A DNA stretch of 64,000 nucleotides from Faecalibacterium sp. I3-3-33 (GTDB lineage: Bacteria; Bacillota; Clostridia; Oscillospirales; Ruminococcaceae). Below, one piece after another: positions 9,065 to 17,230 of the stretch. The translations under genes and the position numbers were made by a program. Below the pieces are notes generated by a model. That model did not search any database, was not told the DNA's origin, and saw only the letters and a list, made by a program, of their open reading frames with translations. Numbering within the stretch: the first letter of the stretch is position 1; the number at the start of each line of letters is the position of its first letter. Where the stretch lies: positions 2,480,001 to 2,544,000 of the forward strand of contig NZ_CP094469.1 of assembly GCF_023347295.1 (NCBI RefSeq). Direction: 5' to 3'.

Positions 9065-9694
9065 TTACTTGCTCAGACCCTGCCCTTTCAGCATATTCTG
9101 CAAAACGGTCAGGTCTGCGGACAGGTCCATGCTCTCTGCCGCGTACAGGGCATCCAGCTGGTTTTCAAAGGCGGTGGCAATGGAGGCGGCGTTGTGCTCC
9201 ACCTCGGCGCGGATGGCGGCGGCATTCTCTCCCCGCACACCCTGCTTTGCAAGCTTTGCGTACTGCTGCAAAACGTTTACGGCGTCCGGCAGGTAGTAGT
9301 TGGCAAACCGGCGCACCTGCTTTGCCTTGGCGGGGTTTGCTTCCACCGCTTCCACGATGGAGCGTCCCGCCTTTTCCATGCGGGTCATAGCGGCGGACAG
9401 CTGCGGGTCGGGCAACGCTTCATTCAGCGCATGCAGGGTGTCCAGCTTCTGCTGGATATCGGTCAGCATCTGGTCCACATCCTCCACACCGGTGTGGAAA
9501 GGCACCTCGTGCTCCACCACCCGGGGCGGGCAGGTCTTTTTTGCCACGCCAAAGGCCACGGCGGCACCGCCCAGCGCCACCAGCAGCGCCCATAATTTAT
9601 ACACCGGCAGCACCGCGCACAGCACCACGAACACCAGCGCCATAGCGTAAAAAGGCAGCACGCTGGGCTTTTGGGTGCGGATGATCTTGCTCAT
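9065..9694 (-). CDS. XpaC-family membrane protein
   Basis: This protein has about 209 residues. Two N-terminal membrane helices (about residues 13-31 and 35-52) precede a helical cytoplasmic domain like XpaC (5-bromo-4-chloroindolyl phosphate hydrolysis family, PF10112). The ATG at 9694 is 9 bp from GGAG; an ATG six bases upstream (9700) is too close to that site but cannot be excluded. As first gene of the XpaC-TelA-LemA-TPM operon, it probably helps place this set at the membrane. Confidence 0.8.
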   Translation of the reverse strand: MSKIIRTQKPSVLPFYAMALVFVVLCAVLPVYKLWALLVALGGAAVAFGVAKKTCPPRVVEHEVPFHTGVEDVDQMLTDIQQKLDTLHALNEALPDPQLSAAMTRMEKAGRSIVEAVEANPAKAKQVRRFANYYLPDAVNVLQQYAKLAKQGVRGENAAAIRAEVEHNAASIATAFENQLDALYAAESMDLSADLTVLQNMLKGQGLSK

Positions 9695-9738
9695 GGTCAT
9701 TTCTCCTTGTCCGGGGCAGTGCGCCCCTTATGATATCC

Positions 9739-9766
9739 ATAATACAACGTCCGCAAAAAAACGCAA
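9739..9766 (-). promoter_or_regulatory. Promoter of the xpaC-telA operon
   Basis: On the minus strand, TTGCGT (9761-9766), a 16-bp spacer and TATTAT (9739-9744) lie about 45 bp before the XpaC start. Confidence 0.55.
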
Positions 9767-9797
9767 GTATCCCGCAAAAGAATTTACAGCCTTGTCA

Positions 9798-10286
9798 TTA
9801 TTTTACGATCCAGTCTGCCAGCGCTGCGCCCCAAAGCGCTTCCAGCCGGGCAGGGCTGCAGGCAGCATTGGCGGGGCTTGTACTGGGCAGACGGACAGCC
9901 GGGATGCCGGTAAGCGGCTGCTGATATTTTGTGTAGATACGGTAAGCCGTGGCACCGTTGCAGAACACCGCCCGGATGGGTGCTTTGCGCAGCAGCCCGG
10001 CGATATCGTTGGGCACCACATCCCGGATGGAAGCATCTGATGCCCCGGTGATGGTGCAGCTTTCCAGCGTGTCCCACAGCGCCAGCCCGTGGCGCAAAAG
10101 CAGCTGCTTTTTGGCTGCGATATCCTCCCGCGCGGGCAGCGGCTCCCCGGTCAGCGCCGCCAGCAGCGGCCAGAACCGGTTTTGCGGATGGCCGTAGTAA
10201 AAGGCCATCTCCCGGCTTTTGGGGCTGGGCCATGTGCCCAAGATCAGCGCCCGGCTGCGGTCATCGTACACCGGTGCAAAGCTCAT
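9798..10286 (-). CDS. DNA-deoxyinosine / mismatch uracil DNA glycosylase family protein
   Basis: This 162-residue protein belongs to the uracil-DNA glycosylase superfamily. GTWPSPKSRE followed by YYGHPQNRFW near the N-terminus matches the hypoxanthine/deoxyinosine (family 6-like) branch, and LPSTSPAN near the C-terminus is the second active-site loop. It would remove deaminated bases to start base excision repair. Its start overlaps the stop of the HAD gene (ATGA), so the two are translationally coupled though functionally unrelated. Confidence 0.85.
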   Translation of the reverse strand: MSFAPVYDDRSRALILGTWPSPKSREMAFYYGHPQNRFWPLLAALTGEPLPAREDIAAKKQLLLRHGLALWDTLESCTITGASDASIRDVVPNDIAGLLRKAPIRAVFCNGATAYRIYTKYQQPLTGIPAVRLPSTSPANAACSPARLEALWGAALADWIVK

Positions 10287-11176
10287 AAGCTGCCGCCTGC
10301 ACTTTCAATATTGCCCCATGCAGAGCCAAAGTCCTTGCCGGAGGGCTCCGCGCGGGGGCCGTCGAACCACAGCTCCTCGATCAGCGCCGCCACGCCGTCC
10401 TCCCGCACGTCCCCGATGATCCGGTCGGCAGCGGCCTTGGCGTCTGGGGTGCCGTTTGCCATGCAAGCGCTCAGACCTGCGACCTTCAGCATTCCCACAT
10501 CGTTGGCAGAATCGCCCACGGCCACGGCATCCGCCAGCGTAAGCCCCATCTGTGCGCACAGGTCGGCAAGTCCTACGCTCTTATCCATGCCGCCGCGCAC
10601 GATATCGTAGTAGCAGTAGCCGTCCGCGTTCTGCGCACCCACCTGCATCCAGTGCAGGCCAAGGTAGCCGTATTTTTCGTGGAAGCGCTCCACCTCCTGC
10701 GGCGGCATGGCGGCAAAGGCAGCGTGGGGCATATCCACCAGATGCCTGTCCTGATCCTCGCCGTCCACGCAGTCCAGCCCGGGGCTGTTCATCATCTGAT
10801 AACCGGTGTGCAGATACTCGTACTCGCAGTAGGCGTAACAGGCATCCCGGAAGTTGAATTGCAGCGGGTAGTTATAATCCTCGCAAAAATCCACCAGCAC
10901 ATACATCTCCTCGCTGGTAAGCGGATGCTCGGCTATTACGTTGCCCTGTCTGTCTACCACGCAGGCACCGTTGCAGGTAATGGCGTAGTCGTACCGGATG
11001 CCGCCCAACTGGTTTTTATCCCGGATACCCGGGTAGGAGCGGCCGGTACTGAGCACGAACTTGCCCCCGGCGGCTTGCAGCTTTTTTACCGCCTTTACCA
11101 CCGCCGGGCGGGGCTTTGCTTCCCCAAAGGGCATCAGCGTGTTGTCGTAATCGCTTGCCAGAATCTTATATTGCAT
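10283..11176 (-). CDS. Cof-type HAD-IIB phosphatase
   Basis: The 297-residue protein has the HAD motif I ASDYDNTLMPFG, motif II serine in LSTGRSYPG, and the C-terminal VAVGDSANDVGMLKVAG carrying motif IV. The cap-domain arrangement places it in subclass IIB (Cof type), phosphatases acting on sugar phosphates or similar metabolites; the substrate cannot be read from sequence. I chose the ATG at 11176, 8 bp after AGGAG; three earlier in-frame ATGs have no good site. Confidence 0.88.
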   Translation of the reverse strand: MQYKILASDYDNTLMPFGEAKPRPAVVKAVKKLQAAGGKFVLSTGRSYPGIRDKNQLGGIRYDYAITCNGACVVDRQGNVIAEHPLTSEEMYVLVDFCEDYNYPLQFNFRDACYAYCEYEYLHTGYQMMNSPGLDCVDGEDQDRHLVDMPHAAFAAMPPQEVERFHEKYGYLGLHWMQVGAQNADGYCYYDIVRGGMDKSVGLADLCAQMGLTLADAVAVGDSANDVGMLKVAGLSACMANGTPDAKAAADRIIGDVREDGVAALIEELWFDGPRAEPSGKDFGSAWGNIESAGGSL

Positions 11177-11254
11177 GGTCATCTCTCCTGTGTGCATCGT
11201 TTTCTCCCAGTATAACACATTTCAAAGTCCAGCGGGAGAGGGGGAAAAGAAAAA

Positions 11255-11292
11255 TGGGACAGCAGAATACCCGCAGGCATTCCACTGTCCCA
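11255..11292. terminator. Imperfect palindrome/terminator with CGCA loop
   Basis: TGGGACAG...CTGTCCCA closes a stem with three mismatches around a CGCA loop, lying between the HAD promoter region and the permease stop. It looks like a decayed member of the YGCR-loop palindrome family. Confidence 0.6.
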
Positions 11293-11313
11293 AAATCCAA
11301 AATATTTTACCTG

Positions 11314-12201
11314 TCAGGCAAACACCGCCACGACCACCTGCATGGCTACGCCCACAAAGGCACCAGCAGCCCATGTCAGGCCGGTGATGAAGAGGTTCTG
11401 CTTCCACGAGGGGTTGGCGCGCCACAGCACAGCCAAGCCCACACCCGCACCGGTGCACAGCCCCGCCACAAGGCTGGAAAAGCGCAGCGCCCCCTCCACA
11501 TACAGCTGGGTCAGCAGCACGCTGGCGGCGCAGTTGGGGATCAGACCCACCAGAGCTGCCACCACCGGCTGGAAGAAGCCCATGCCGCCCAGCACCTCGG
11601 CAAACACATCCTCGCCCACGCCTTCCACGATCATGCCAAACACCAGACCGAAGGCGAAGATGAACACAAAGATCTCCAGCGTGTGGCGCAGCGCCGCCTG
11701 CCAGATGGGCTTTTCGTTGCCCTCGGCATCGCTGTGCTCCTCGTGGCAATCCACCTCGTCGGCATGGCCGGTGTAGCCGCCCCGCAGCCCTTTGGGCAGC
11801 ACGCCCCGCAGCACAAAGTCCAGCACAAAGCCCACCACGATGGCATACACCACCTTGATGACCATCAGGACGGCCAGCTTATCCCAGTAGGCGGGCATGG
11901 ACACCAGCAGCGGGATAGCTTCATCACTGGTGGCAAGATATACCGCCATCAGTGTGCCCAGCGTGATGACCCGGGAGGCGTAGAAGTTGGACGCAATGGC
12001 GGAGAAGCCGCACTGCGGCACACAGCCCAGCACTGCGCCCGGCACAGCACCCCAGCGTCCGCCGCCCGCCAGCAGCGCTTCGATGCGCTCGCCGTGGCGA
12101 TGCTCGATATACTCGATGAGCAGGTAGGCAAAAAACAGAAAGGGCAGCATCTTAGCGGTATCCACCAGAGTCTCGCCCAGAACATCCAAAAACAGTTCCA
12201 T
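11314..12201 (-). CDS. Putative ArsP-like / heavy-metal efflux permease
   Basis: The 295-residue protein has about eight to ten hydrophobic segments and a central His/Asp/Glu-rich loop (GHADEVDCHEEHSDAEG), as in the PF11449 group of predicted arsenic or manganese exporters. The motifs VPQCGFSA and IPNCAASV occur once in each half and suggest an inverted-repeat transporter fold. The ATG at 12201 follows GGAG at 10 bp. The substrate is not shown; the TTGCAA-rich promoter suggests control by a metal- or metabolite-responsive repressor. Confidence 0.78.
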   Translation of the reverse strand: MELFLDVLGETLVDTAKMLPFLFFAYLLIEYIEHRHGERIEALLAGGGRWGAVPGAVLGCVPQCGFSAIASNFYASRVITLGTLMAVYLATSDEAIPLLVSMPAYWDKLAVLMVIKVVYAIVVGFVLDFVLRGVLPKGLRGGYTGHADEVDCHEEHSDAEGNEKPIWQAALRHTLEIFVFIFAFGLVFGMIVEGVGEDVFAEVLGGMGFFQPVVAALVGLIPNCAASVLLTQLYVEGALRFSSLVAGLCTGAGVGLAVLWRANPSWKQNLFITGLTWAAGAFVGVAMQVVVAVFA

Positions 12202-12246
12202 AAATAATCGCTCCAAAGACCCGCATGGGGGTCGTCTTTCAATAAT

Positions 12247-12331
12247 TTGCAATCAGTTTGCATTTTCGTGCAGGGAAGATTATACACGATATCCTTCCCA
12301 ATTGCAATACCAAATTGCAAATTGGTTGCAA
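12247..12331 (-). promoter_or_regulatory. Permease promoter with five TTGCAA/T repeats
   Basis: Minus-strand -35 TTGCAA (12302-12307), 17 bp and -10 TATAAT (12279-12284) form a good promoter. TTGCAA also occurs at 12247-12252, 12315-12320 and 12326-12331, and TTGCAT at 12258-12263, flanking and overlapping it. Such repeats suggest a repressor operator. Confidence 0.6.
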
Positions 12332-12361
12332 TTTTATGTTATGGAACGCTGCAGCGCGTAA

Positions 12362-12470
12362 AAAAGAGGTTCTGAAAAGCCCGCGGGCTTTTCAGAACCT
12401 CAAAATTTCAAATCGTTCTTCCGCTGATGATGCGCAGAGCAACGCGGAGCGTATTCCAAATCGTCCCACG
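12362..12470. repeat. Intergenic palindrome element (copy R1)
   Basis: A perfect 36-bp palindrome at 12366-12401 (GAGGTTCTGAAAAGCC stem, CGCG loop) is followed by a conserved flank with TTCCGCTGATGATGCGCA and GCGTATTCCAAATCGTCC. The same flank occurs in inverted or direct form at 17.07, 22.11 and 22.43 kb, while the stem differs each time. It probably also terminates the convergent-side transcript of tcdA. Confidence 0.75.
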
Positions 12471-12493
12471 CAGCAAGGAAGCTGCGGTCTGTT

Positions 12494-13264
12494 TTATCCC
12501 TTCAGCGGTACAAAGCCCACAAGGTCTTTGACCACCTCGCCGCCGATGATCAGACCGGCTACCGAAGGCACAAAGGCGTTGGAGCCCGGCACTGCGCGGC
12601 GCACAGTGCACTTGCGCTGGGTGCCCGGGGGGCAGATGCAGTGGTTCTTGCAGCTGATGGAGTCGTCCTCGATGGGGGTCATGGCAGGCTCTTTGGAGTA
12701 GACCACCTTCAGGTGCTTGATCTTGCGCTTGCGGCACTCGGTACGCATCACCTTTGCTAGCGGGCAGACCGAGGTCTTGTAGATGTCGGTCACCTCAAAG
12801 CGGGTGGGGTCCATCTTGTTGCCTGCGCCCATGGAGCAGATGATGGGGGTGCCCGCCTCCTTGCACTTCATCACCAGCGCCAGCTTGCCGGTAACGGTGT
12901 CGATGGCGTCCACCACATAGTCGTACTGGGTAAAATCGAAGTCGTCCTGCGTCTCCGGGCCAAAGAAGCACCGGTGGGTGGTCACCTTGATGTTGGGGTC
13001 GATGTCGTGGATGCGCTGTTCTGCCACATCCACCTTATACTGTCCCACCGTGCTGCGGGTGGCGATGATCTGACGGTTGAGGTTGGTCAGGCAGACCTTA
13101 TCGTCGTCGATCAGATCCAGTGCGCCCACGCCGCTGCGTGCCAGCGCCTCCACCGTATAGCCGCCCACGCCGCCGATGCCAAACACTGCCACCCGGGCGT
13201 GGTGCAGCTTTTCCATAGCCTCTGCACCCAGCAGCAGCTGGGTGCGGGAATACTGATCCTGCAT
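12494..13264 (-). CDS. tcdA: tRNA threonylcarbamoyladenosine dehydratase (ThiF/E1-like)
   Basis: The 256-residue protein is an E1-like ATP-dependent adenylating enzyme. It has the Rossmann motif VFGIGGVGGYTVEAL near residue 25, D-x-D-x-V-x-x-(T/S)N-x-N-R-Q in DLIDDDKVCLTNLNRQ, and a C-terminal hydrophobic end. TcdA cyclises t6A to ct6A at position 37 of ANN-reading tRNAs. It lies 10 bp downstream of mnmA, another tRNA-modification gene, and CCA and RNase Z genes follow upstream, so the block is a tRNA-maturation cluster. Confidence 0.88.
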   Translation of the reverse strand: MQDQYSRTQLLLGAEAMEKLHHARVAVFGIGGVGGYTVEALARSGVGALDLIDDDKVCLTNLNRQIIATRSTVGQYKVDVAEQRIHDIDPNIKVTTHRCFFGPETQDDFDFTQYDYVVDAIDTVTGKLALVMKCKEAGTPIICSMGAGNKMDPTRFEVTDIYKTSVCPLAKVMRTECRKRKIKHLKVVYSKEPAMTPIEDDSISCKNHCICPPGTQRKCTVRRAVPGSNAFVPSVAGLIIGGEVVKDLVGFVPLKG

Positions 13265-13274
13265 TTTGTTCTCC

Positions 13275-14378
13275 TTACTTTTCTACGCGGGTGATGGTGC
13301 CGCCGCCCAGCACCACATCGCCCTGATACAGCACGGCAGCCTGCCCCGGGGTGGGGGCACGCTGGGGCTGGTCAAATTCCAGCCGGAAACCGTTCTCTGC
13401 GGGGTAAACGGTGGCCTGCTGCTCAGCCTGATGGTACCGGGTGCGGGCGGTGACCCGCAGCGGCTCGGTCAGCGCCGGAATGGCGATCCAGTTCACATCC
13501 TCTGCGTAGACGATGCGGTCAAACAGTTCACTCTCCGGCCCGACCGTGACGGTATTGGCCTGCATATCCTTGCCGCAGACGTACACCGGTGCACCCAGTG
13601 CGAGGCCAAGCCCCTTGCGCTGCCCCAGCGTGTAGCGCACTGCGCCGCTGTGGGTGCCCACTACCCTGCCGCTCTGATCCAGAAAATCTCCGGCGGGGTA
13701 GTGCTTGCCGGTAAACTGCTCCATAAAGCGGGCGTAGTCGCCGTCCGGCACAAAGCAGATATCCTGACTGTCGTGCTTCTGGGCGTTGATAAAGCTGTGC
13801 TGCTGCGCGATCTCGCGCACCTCGGTCTTGTGCAGCGCACCCAGCGGCAGGCGAATATGCGCCAGCTGCTCCTGCGTAAGGTTATACAGCACATAGCTTT
13901 GATCCTTGCCCTCGTCCAGCCCCTTTTTCAGCAGCCAGCGGCCGGTGGCTGCGTCCTGTTCCACCCGGGCATAGTGGCCGGTGACCACATACTCCATGCC
14001 GTGTTCCTCCGCCCAGTCCAGCAGGTGGCGAAACTTCATATATTTATTGCAGTCGATGCAGGGGTTGGGGGTGCCGCCCGCCTCGTAGACGCGGATAAAT
14101 TTTTCAATGATCTGCGCGCGGAAGTCGGCTGTAAAATCCAGCACCTGATACGGCATATCCAGTGCAAAGGCCACCTCGGCGGCGTCCTCGATATCCTTTT
14201 CCGAGCAGCAGGTCTGGTAGCCGGACTGTCCCAGCGTTTCGTTGTGGGTAAGCCGCATGGTGATGCCGGTGCAGTCGTAGCCCGCCTGCTGCATCAGGCA
14301 GGCCGCCACCGAGCTATCCACGCCGCCGCTCATGGCAATGAGGGCGCGGGGACGGTTTGCAGGGTTCTGAGTGGTCAT
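13275..14378 (-). CDS. mnmA: tRNA-specific 2-thiouridylase
   Basis: MnmA thiolates U34 of Lys, Glu and Gln tRNAs. The 367-residue protein has the PP-loop SGGVDSSV near residue 16, one catalytic cysteine in TPNPCIDCNKYMKF and the second in DSQDICFVPDGDY, then the beta-barrel C-terminal domain. This is full length for the family. It lies 10 bp upstream of tcdA and is likely co-transcribed with it. Confidence 0.95.
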   Translation of the reverse strand: MTTQNPANRPRALIAMSGGVDSSVAACLMQQAGYDCTGITMRLTHNETLGQSGYQTCCSEKDIEDAAEVAFALDMPYQVLDFTADFRAQIIEKFIRVYEAGGTPNPCIDCNKYMKFRHLLDWAEEHGMEYVVTGHYARVEQDAATGRWLLKKGLDEGKDQSYVLYNLTQEQLAHIRLPLGALHKTEVREIAQQHSFINAQKHDSQDICFVPDGDYARFMEQFTGKHYPAGDFLDQSGRVVGTHSGAVRYTLGQRKGLGLALGAPVYVCGKDMQANTVTVGPESELFDRIVYAEDVNWIAIPALTEPLRVTARTRYHQAEQQATVYPAENGFRLEFDQPQRAPTPGQAAVLYQGDVVLGGGTITRVEK

Positions 14379-14446
14379 AGGTTCTCCTTTTATGAGTTCA
14401 ACATACTAAAACAGTAGTATAATACTACCGCAGCATAAACCGCTTG

Positions 14447-15682
14447 TCAAGACGCTATAATTTTCTGCGCCGCAGCCAGCAGCGCCGGTTTTTCGTTGGG
14501 ATATTCTGCGCGGATGACGCCGTCCAGCAGCGCTTCCAGCACCCGGCGCAGCGCAGGCCCTGCCGGGATACCCGCCGCCATCAGGTCGCGTCCGTTCACC
14601 GCCAGCTGGCTCACCCGACAGCATACGCCGTCGGCTTCCAGCTGCCGTGCCCGCTGCGCTGCAAGGGCGCAAGTCGGGGCAGCTTGCGGGTGCAGCGCCG
14701 CGCACAGCGCGCACAGCCGCTCCACGGTGCACAGCCCGTATCGGCCTAAAAGCTGCCGAATGTGGATATCACCGGGGTGTGCAGAAGCTTTCTCCTCGGA
14801 CACGCCCTGCCCTGCAGTTTCCCGCACCAGCACTGCGGTCTCCTCAATGCAGGCGTTGGAGCAGCGCAGCCGTTTGAGCACCCGGCGGGTATCGGCCTCG
14901 CCCAGAGCGCCCAGCAGCGCCGCCCAGCGCACCGGCAGGTTTTCCTCCCCCGCCGGGCAGGCATCTACCACCGGCTTTGCGGCTTCAAGCGCCGCCGGGG
15001 TCAGCTCCGGCAGCACCACAGCCAGTACGGCGGGCTCCAGATACGCCCCCGGCTGCGGGGCGGCCAGCAGCTTTGCCAGTTCCTCCTGAATGCGCTCGGC
15101 AGAGATGCAGTCCAAGTGCGGTGCCAGCTGCCGCGCCGCCCGGGCGGTGGCTGCGTCCAGCGCAAAGCCGAACCTTGCGGCAAAGCGGTACAGCCGCAGA
15201 ATGCGCAGCGCATCCTCGGTAAAGCGCTGCTGCGGCTCACCCACCGCCCGCAGCAGACCGTTTTGCAGGTCTTTTTGCCCGCCAAAGGGGTCTACCAGAC
15301 CCTCGGCCTCATTATACGCCATGGCGTTGATGGTAAAATCCCGCCGGGCAAGATCCTCCCGCACGTCCGGTACGAACTGCACTTCGTCCGGGTGACGGCC
15401 ATCGGTATAGCTGCCCTCGGTGCGGAAGGTGGTGGTCTCGTACAGCTGCCCGCCGTATTTGATGGTGACCGTACCGTGCTGCAAACCGGTGGGGATGCAC
15501 TGCTCTGCCCCGAACAGCTCCATCACCTGCTGCGGCAGGGCACTGGTGCACAGGTCCCAGTCGTGGGCGGTGCGTCCCAAAAGGCTATCCCGCACGCAGC
15601 CGCCCACAGCATAGGCTGCGTAGCCCGCCGCGTGCAGGGCGTCCAGCAGAGTGGCTGCCCCGGGGTCAAGTGTCAGCTTCAT
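14447..15682 (-). CDS. cca: CCA-adding tRNA nucleotidyltransferase
   Basis: The 411-residue class II polymerase has GGCVRDSLLGR, the DxD metal pair in HDWDLCT and RRDFTINAMAY, all of the head/neck region. It builds or repairs the 3' CCA of tRNA. This agrees with the local tRNA-Pro gene lacking an encoded CCA. Its start overlaps the RNase Z stop by four bases (ATGA), so 3' trimming and CCA addition are coded as a coupled pair. Confidence 0.92.
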   Translation of the reverse strand: MKLTLDPGAATLLDALHAAGYAAYAVGGCVRDSLLGRTAHDWDLCTSALPQQVMELFGAEQCIPTGLQHGTVTIKYGGQLYETTTFRTEGSYTDGRHPDEVQFVPDVREDLARRDFTINAMAYNEAEGLVDPFGGQKDLQNGLLRAVGEPQQRFTEDALRILRLYRFAARFGFALDAATARAARQLAPHLDCISAERIQEELAKLLAAPQPGAYLEPAVLAVVLPELTPAALEAAKPVVDACPAGEENLPVRWAALLGALGEADTRRVLKRLRCSNACIEETAVLVRETAGQGVSEEKASAHPGDIHIRQLLGRYGLCTVERLCALCAALHPQAAPTCALAAQRARQLEADGVCCRVSQLAVNGRDLMAAGIPAGPALRRVLEALLDGVIRAEYPNEKPALLAAAQKIIAS

Positions 15683-16617
15683 TCTTCGTTCTCCTCGTAA
15701 TGCAGGGTGATGCGCTTGCCGTCAAAGCCGCATTCTGCCGCCGGGAAGATGCTTTGCGCCTGCGCAAGCTGCTGTTCCGGGTCGGTGATCATGGGGGAAT
15801 AGTGCACCAGCCACAGCCGCTTTACACCAGCCTTTGCTGCCAGCGCCGCGCTCTGCCCAAAGGTGCTGTGCCCCCACTGCGCGGCCTGCTCCTGCTGCTC
15901 CGGCAGGGCATAGGTGGCATCGCAAAGCAGCAGGTCTGCGCTCTGCGCCGCCTGTTCCAGCGCCGGGCAGGGCGCACTGTCGCCGGAAAAGACGAACCGC
16001 AGCCCCTTGCGGGGTGCGCCCAGCACCTCGGCGGGCTGCACCATGCGCCCTGCCAGCGGCACAGCCTGTCCCCGCTGCAAAAGCCGCCATTGGGTCACCG
16101 GTACGCCCAGCGTCCGCGCCTTTTCCGGGTCGAACCTGCCCGCCCGGGGCAAGTCCAGCCGGTAGCCCAGACTGCGTACCCGGTGCTTTGTTGCCACCGG
16201 CAGCAGCGTTGCCCCGGCGGGCCATCCATCCGAAAGAGCATCCAGTGCCACCGGCTGCCCGGCGCGGCAGACCAGCGGCTTTACCGCGTAGGGCAGCGGC
16301 CCGGTCAGAGCAGACACCGCCCGCCAGACCTCCAAAAGCCCCTCCGGCCCCAGCAGCACCAGCGGACGGGTGCGTCCCTGCGCCCCAAGGGTCTGCAAAA
16401 GCCCGGGCAGACCAAAGATATGGTCTCCGTGATAGTGGGTCAGGCAGATGGCATCCGCGCGCATCAGGTTCACCCCGGCACGGCGGGCGGCGGTCTGGGT
16501 ACCCTCGCCGCAGTCCAGCAGCAGGCTGTGCCCGCCGCACTCGGCCACAGCGGCGGTCAGGGCGCGCTCCGGCAGCGGCATGGTGGCAGCCGTGCCCAGC
16601 AGTGTAATGGTCAGCAT
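15679..16617 (-). CDS. rnz: Ribonuclease Z (tRNA 3' endonuclease)
   Basis: The 312-residue metallo-beta-lactamase fold protein has the zinc motif THYHGDHIFGLPG near residue 58 and late histidines in HSTFGQSA and LVHYSP, the usual RNase Z layout. It cleaves tRNA precursors after the discriminator base. It is the upstream partner of cca, overlapping it by four bases. The start has the GGAGG-like site AGGAACTGCTT and no better alternative. Confidence 0.9.
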   Translation of the reverse strand: MLTITLLGTAATMPLPERALTAAVAECGGHSLLLDCGEGTQTAARRAGVNLMRADAICLTHYHGDHIFGLPGLLQTLGAQGRTRPLVLLGPEGLLEVWRAVSALTGPLPYAVKPLVCRAGQPVALDALSDGWPAGATLLPVATKHRVRSLGYRLDLPRAGRFDPEKARTLGVPVTQWRLLQRGQAVPLAGRMVQPAEVLGAPRKGLRFVFSGDSAPCPALEQAAQSADLLLCDATYALPEQQEQAAQWGHSTFGQSAALAAKAGVKRLWLVHYSPMITDPEQQLAQAQSIFPAAECGFDGKRITLHYEENEE

Positions 16618-16730
16618 AAGCAGTTCCTCCGTGGTTCTTCCCTGTTATCTTACCACAAACCCCGCCGGTGCACAATTCTTTCTGCTGCGGCATAAGCTGG
16701 GCAGAGCCTTGAAAAAGGAGGGCACAGCCT

Positions 16731-16913
16731 ATGCAGCGAGACCGCAGAAAACGCTATTCCCCCGCCCGGCATCCGGTGCTTTTGCGCCGGGTGCTCTTGG
16801 TGCTGTGCATTCTGGCGGTGCTGTGGCTGGGGTACAGCTGCATGATGCCGCAGCTGCTTTTTTCTGCCCGGGGCACCATGATTTTTGTGCCAGACCCGCC
16901 GCTGCGGGGATAG
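16731..16913 (+). CDS. Small single-helix membrane protein, unknown
   Basis: The 60-residue reading frame has a strong AAGGAGGG site 10 bp before ATG. It begins with a basic stretch (MQRDRRKRYSPARHPVLLRR), followed by one membrane helix (VLLVLCILAVLWLGYSCMM). It is divergent from rnz. I do not recognise it. The good ribosome site and clean topology support a real gene, but the short length leaves doubt. Confidence 0.5.
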   Translation: MQRDRRKRYSPARHPVLLRRVLLVLCILAVLWLGYSCMMPQLLFSARGTMIFVPDPPLRG

Positions 16914-16918
16914 CGGGA

Positions 16919-17150
16919 CGATCGGGAATGCCCTCCGCGTTTTCCGGGTTGCGGCACCCAACATCCGCATCGTGCCTTGGGCGGCACTCGCGTCTTGCTG
17001 GCCGCTGCCCCAACAACTTCTCCCTGTTTCCGCCACTGGCGGCGGTCGTCGTTGTTGCACTTTGCGCATATTCAGCGGAAGAATTATTTAAAATTCGCAA
17101 TTCTGGAAAATCTGCGGATTTTCCAGAATTGCCTTTTCACGGGAGGGGCG
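16919..17150. repeat. Intergenic palindrome element with insertion (copy R2)
   Basis: The flank start (GGGACGATCGGGAATGCCCTCCGC) and end (TTTGCGCATATTCAGCGGAAGAATTATTTAAAATT) of the element are separated by about 125 bp not seen in other copies. A perfect palindrome, AATTCTGGAAAATC with a TGCG loop, follows at 17099-17130. No gene is apparent in this gap. Confidence 0.65.
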
Positions 17151-17181
17151 TAAAGGTGAGTCTGCAAAAATACCAGACGCA

Positions 17182-17225
17182 AAAACAGGGCTGCTGCACT
17201 TTGCTTTGTGCAGCAGCCCTGTTTT
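17182..17225. terminator. Terminator after pyrB
   Basis: AAAACAGGGCTGCTGCAC pairs with GTGCAGCAGCCCTGTTTT just beyond the pyrB stop. Confidence 0.85.
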
Positions 17226-17230
17226 CCAAC

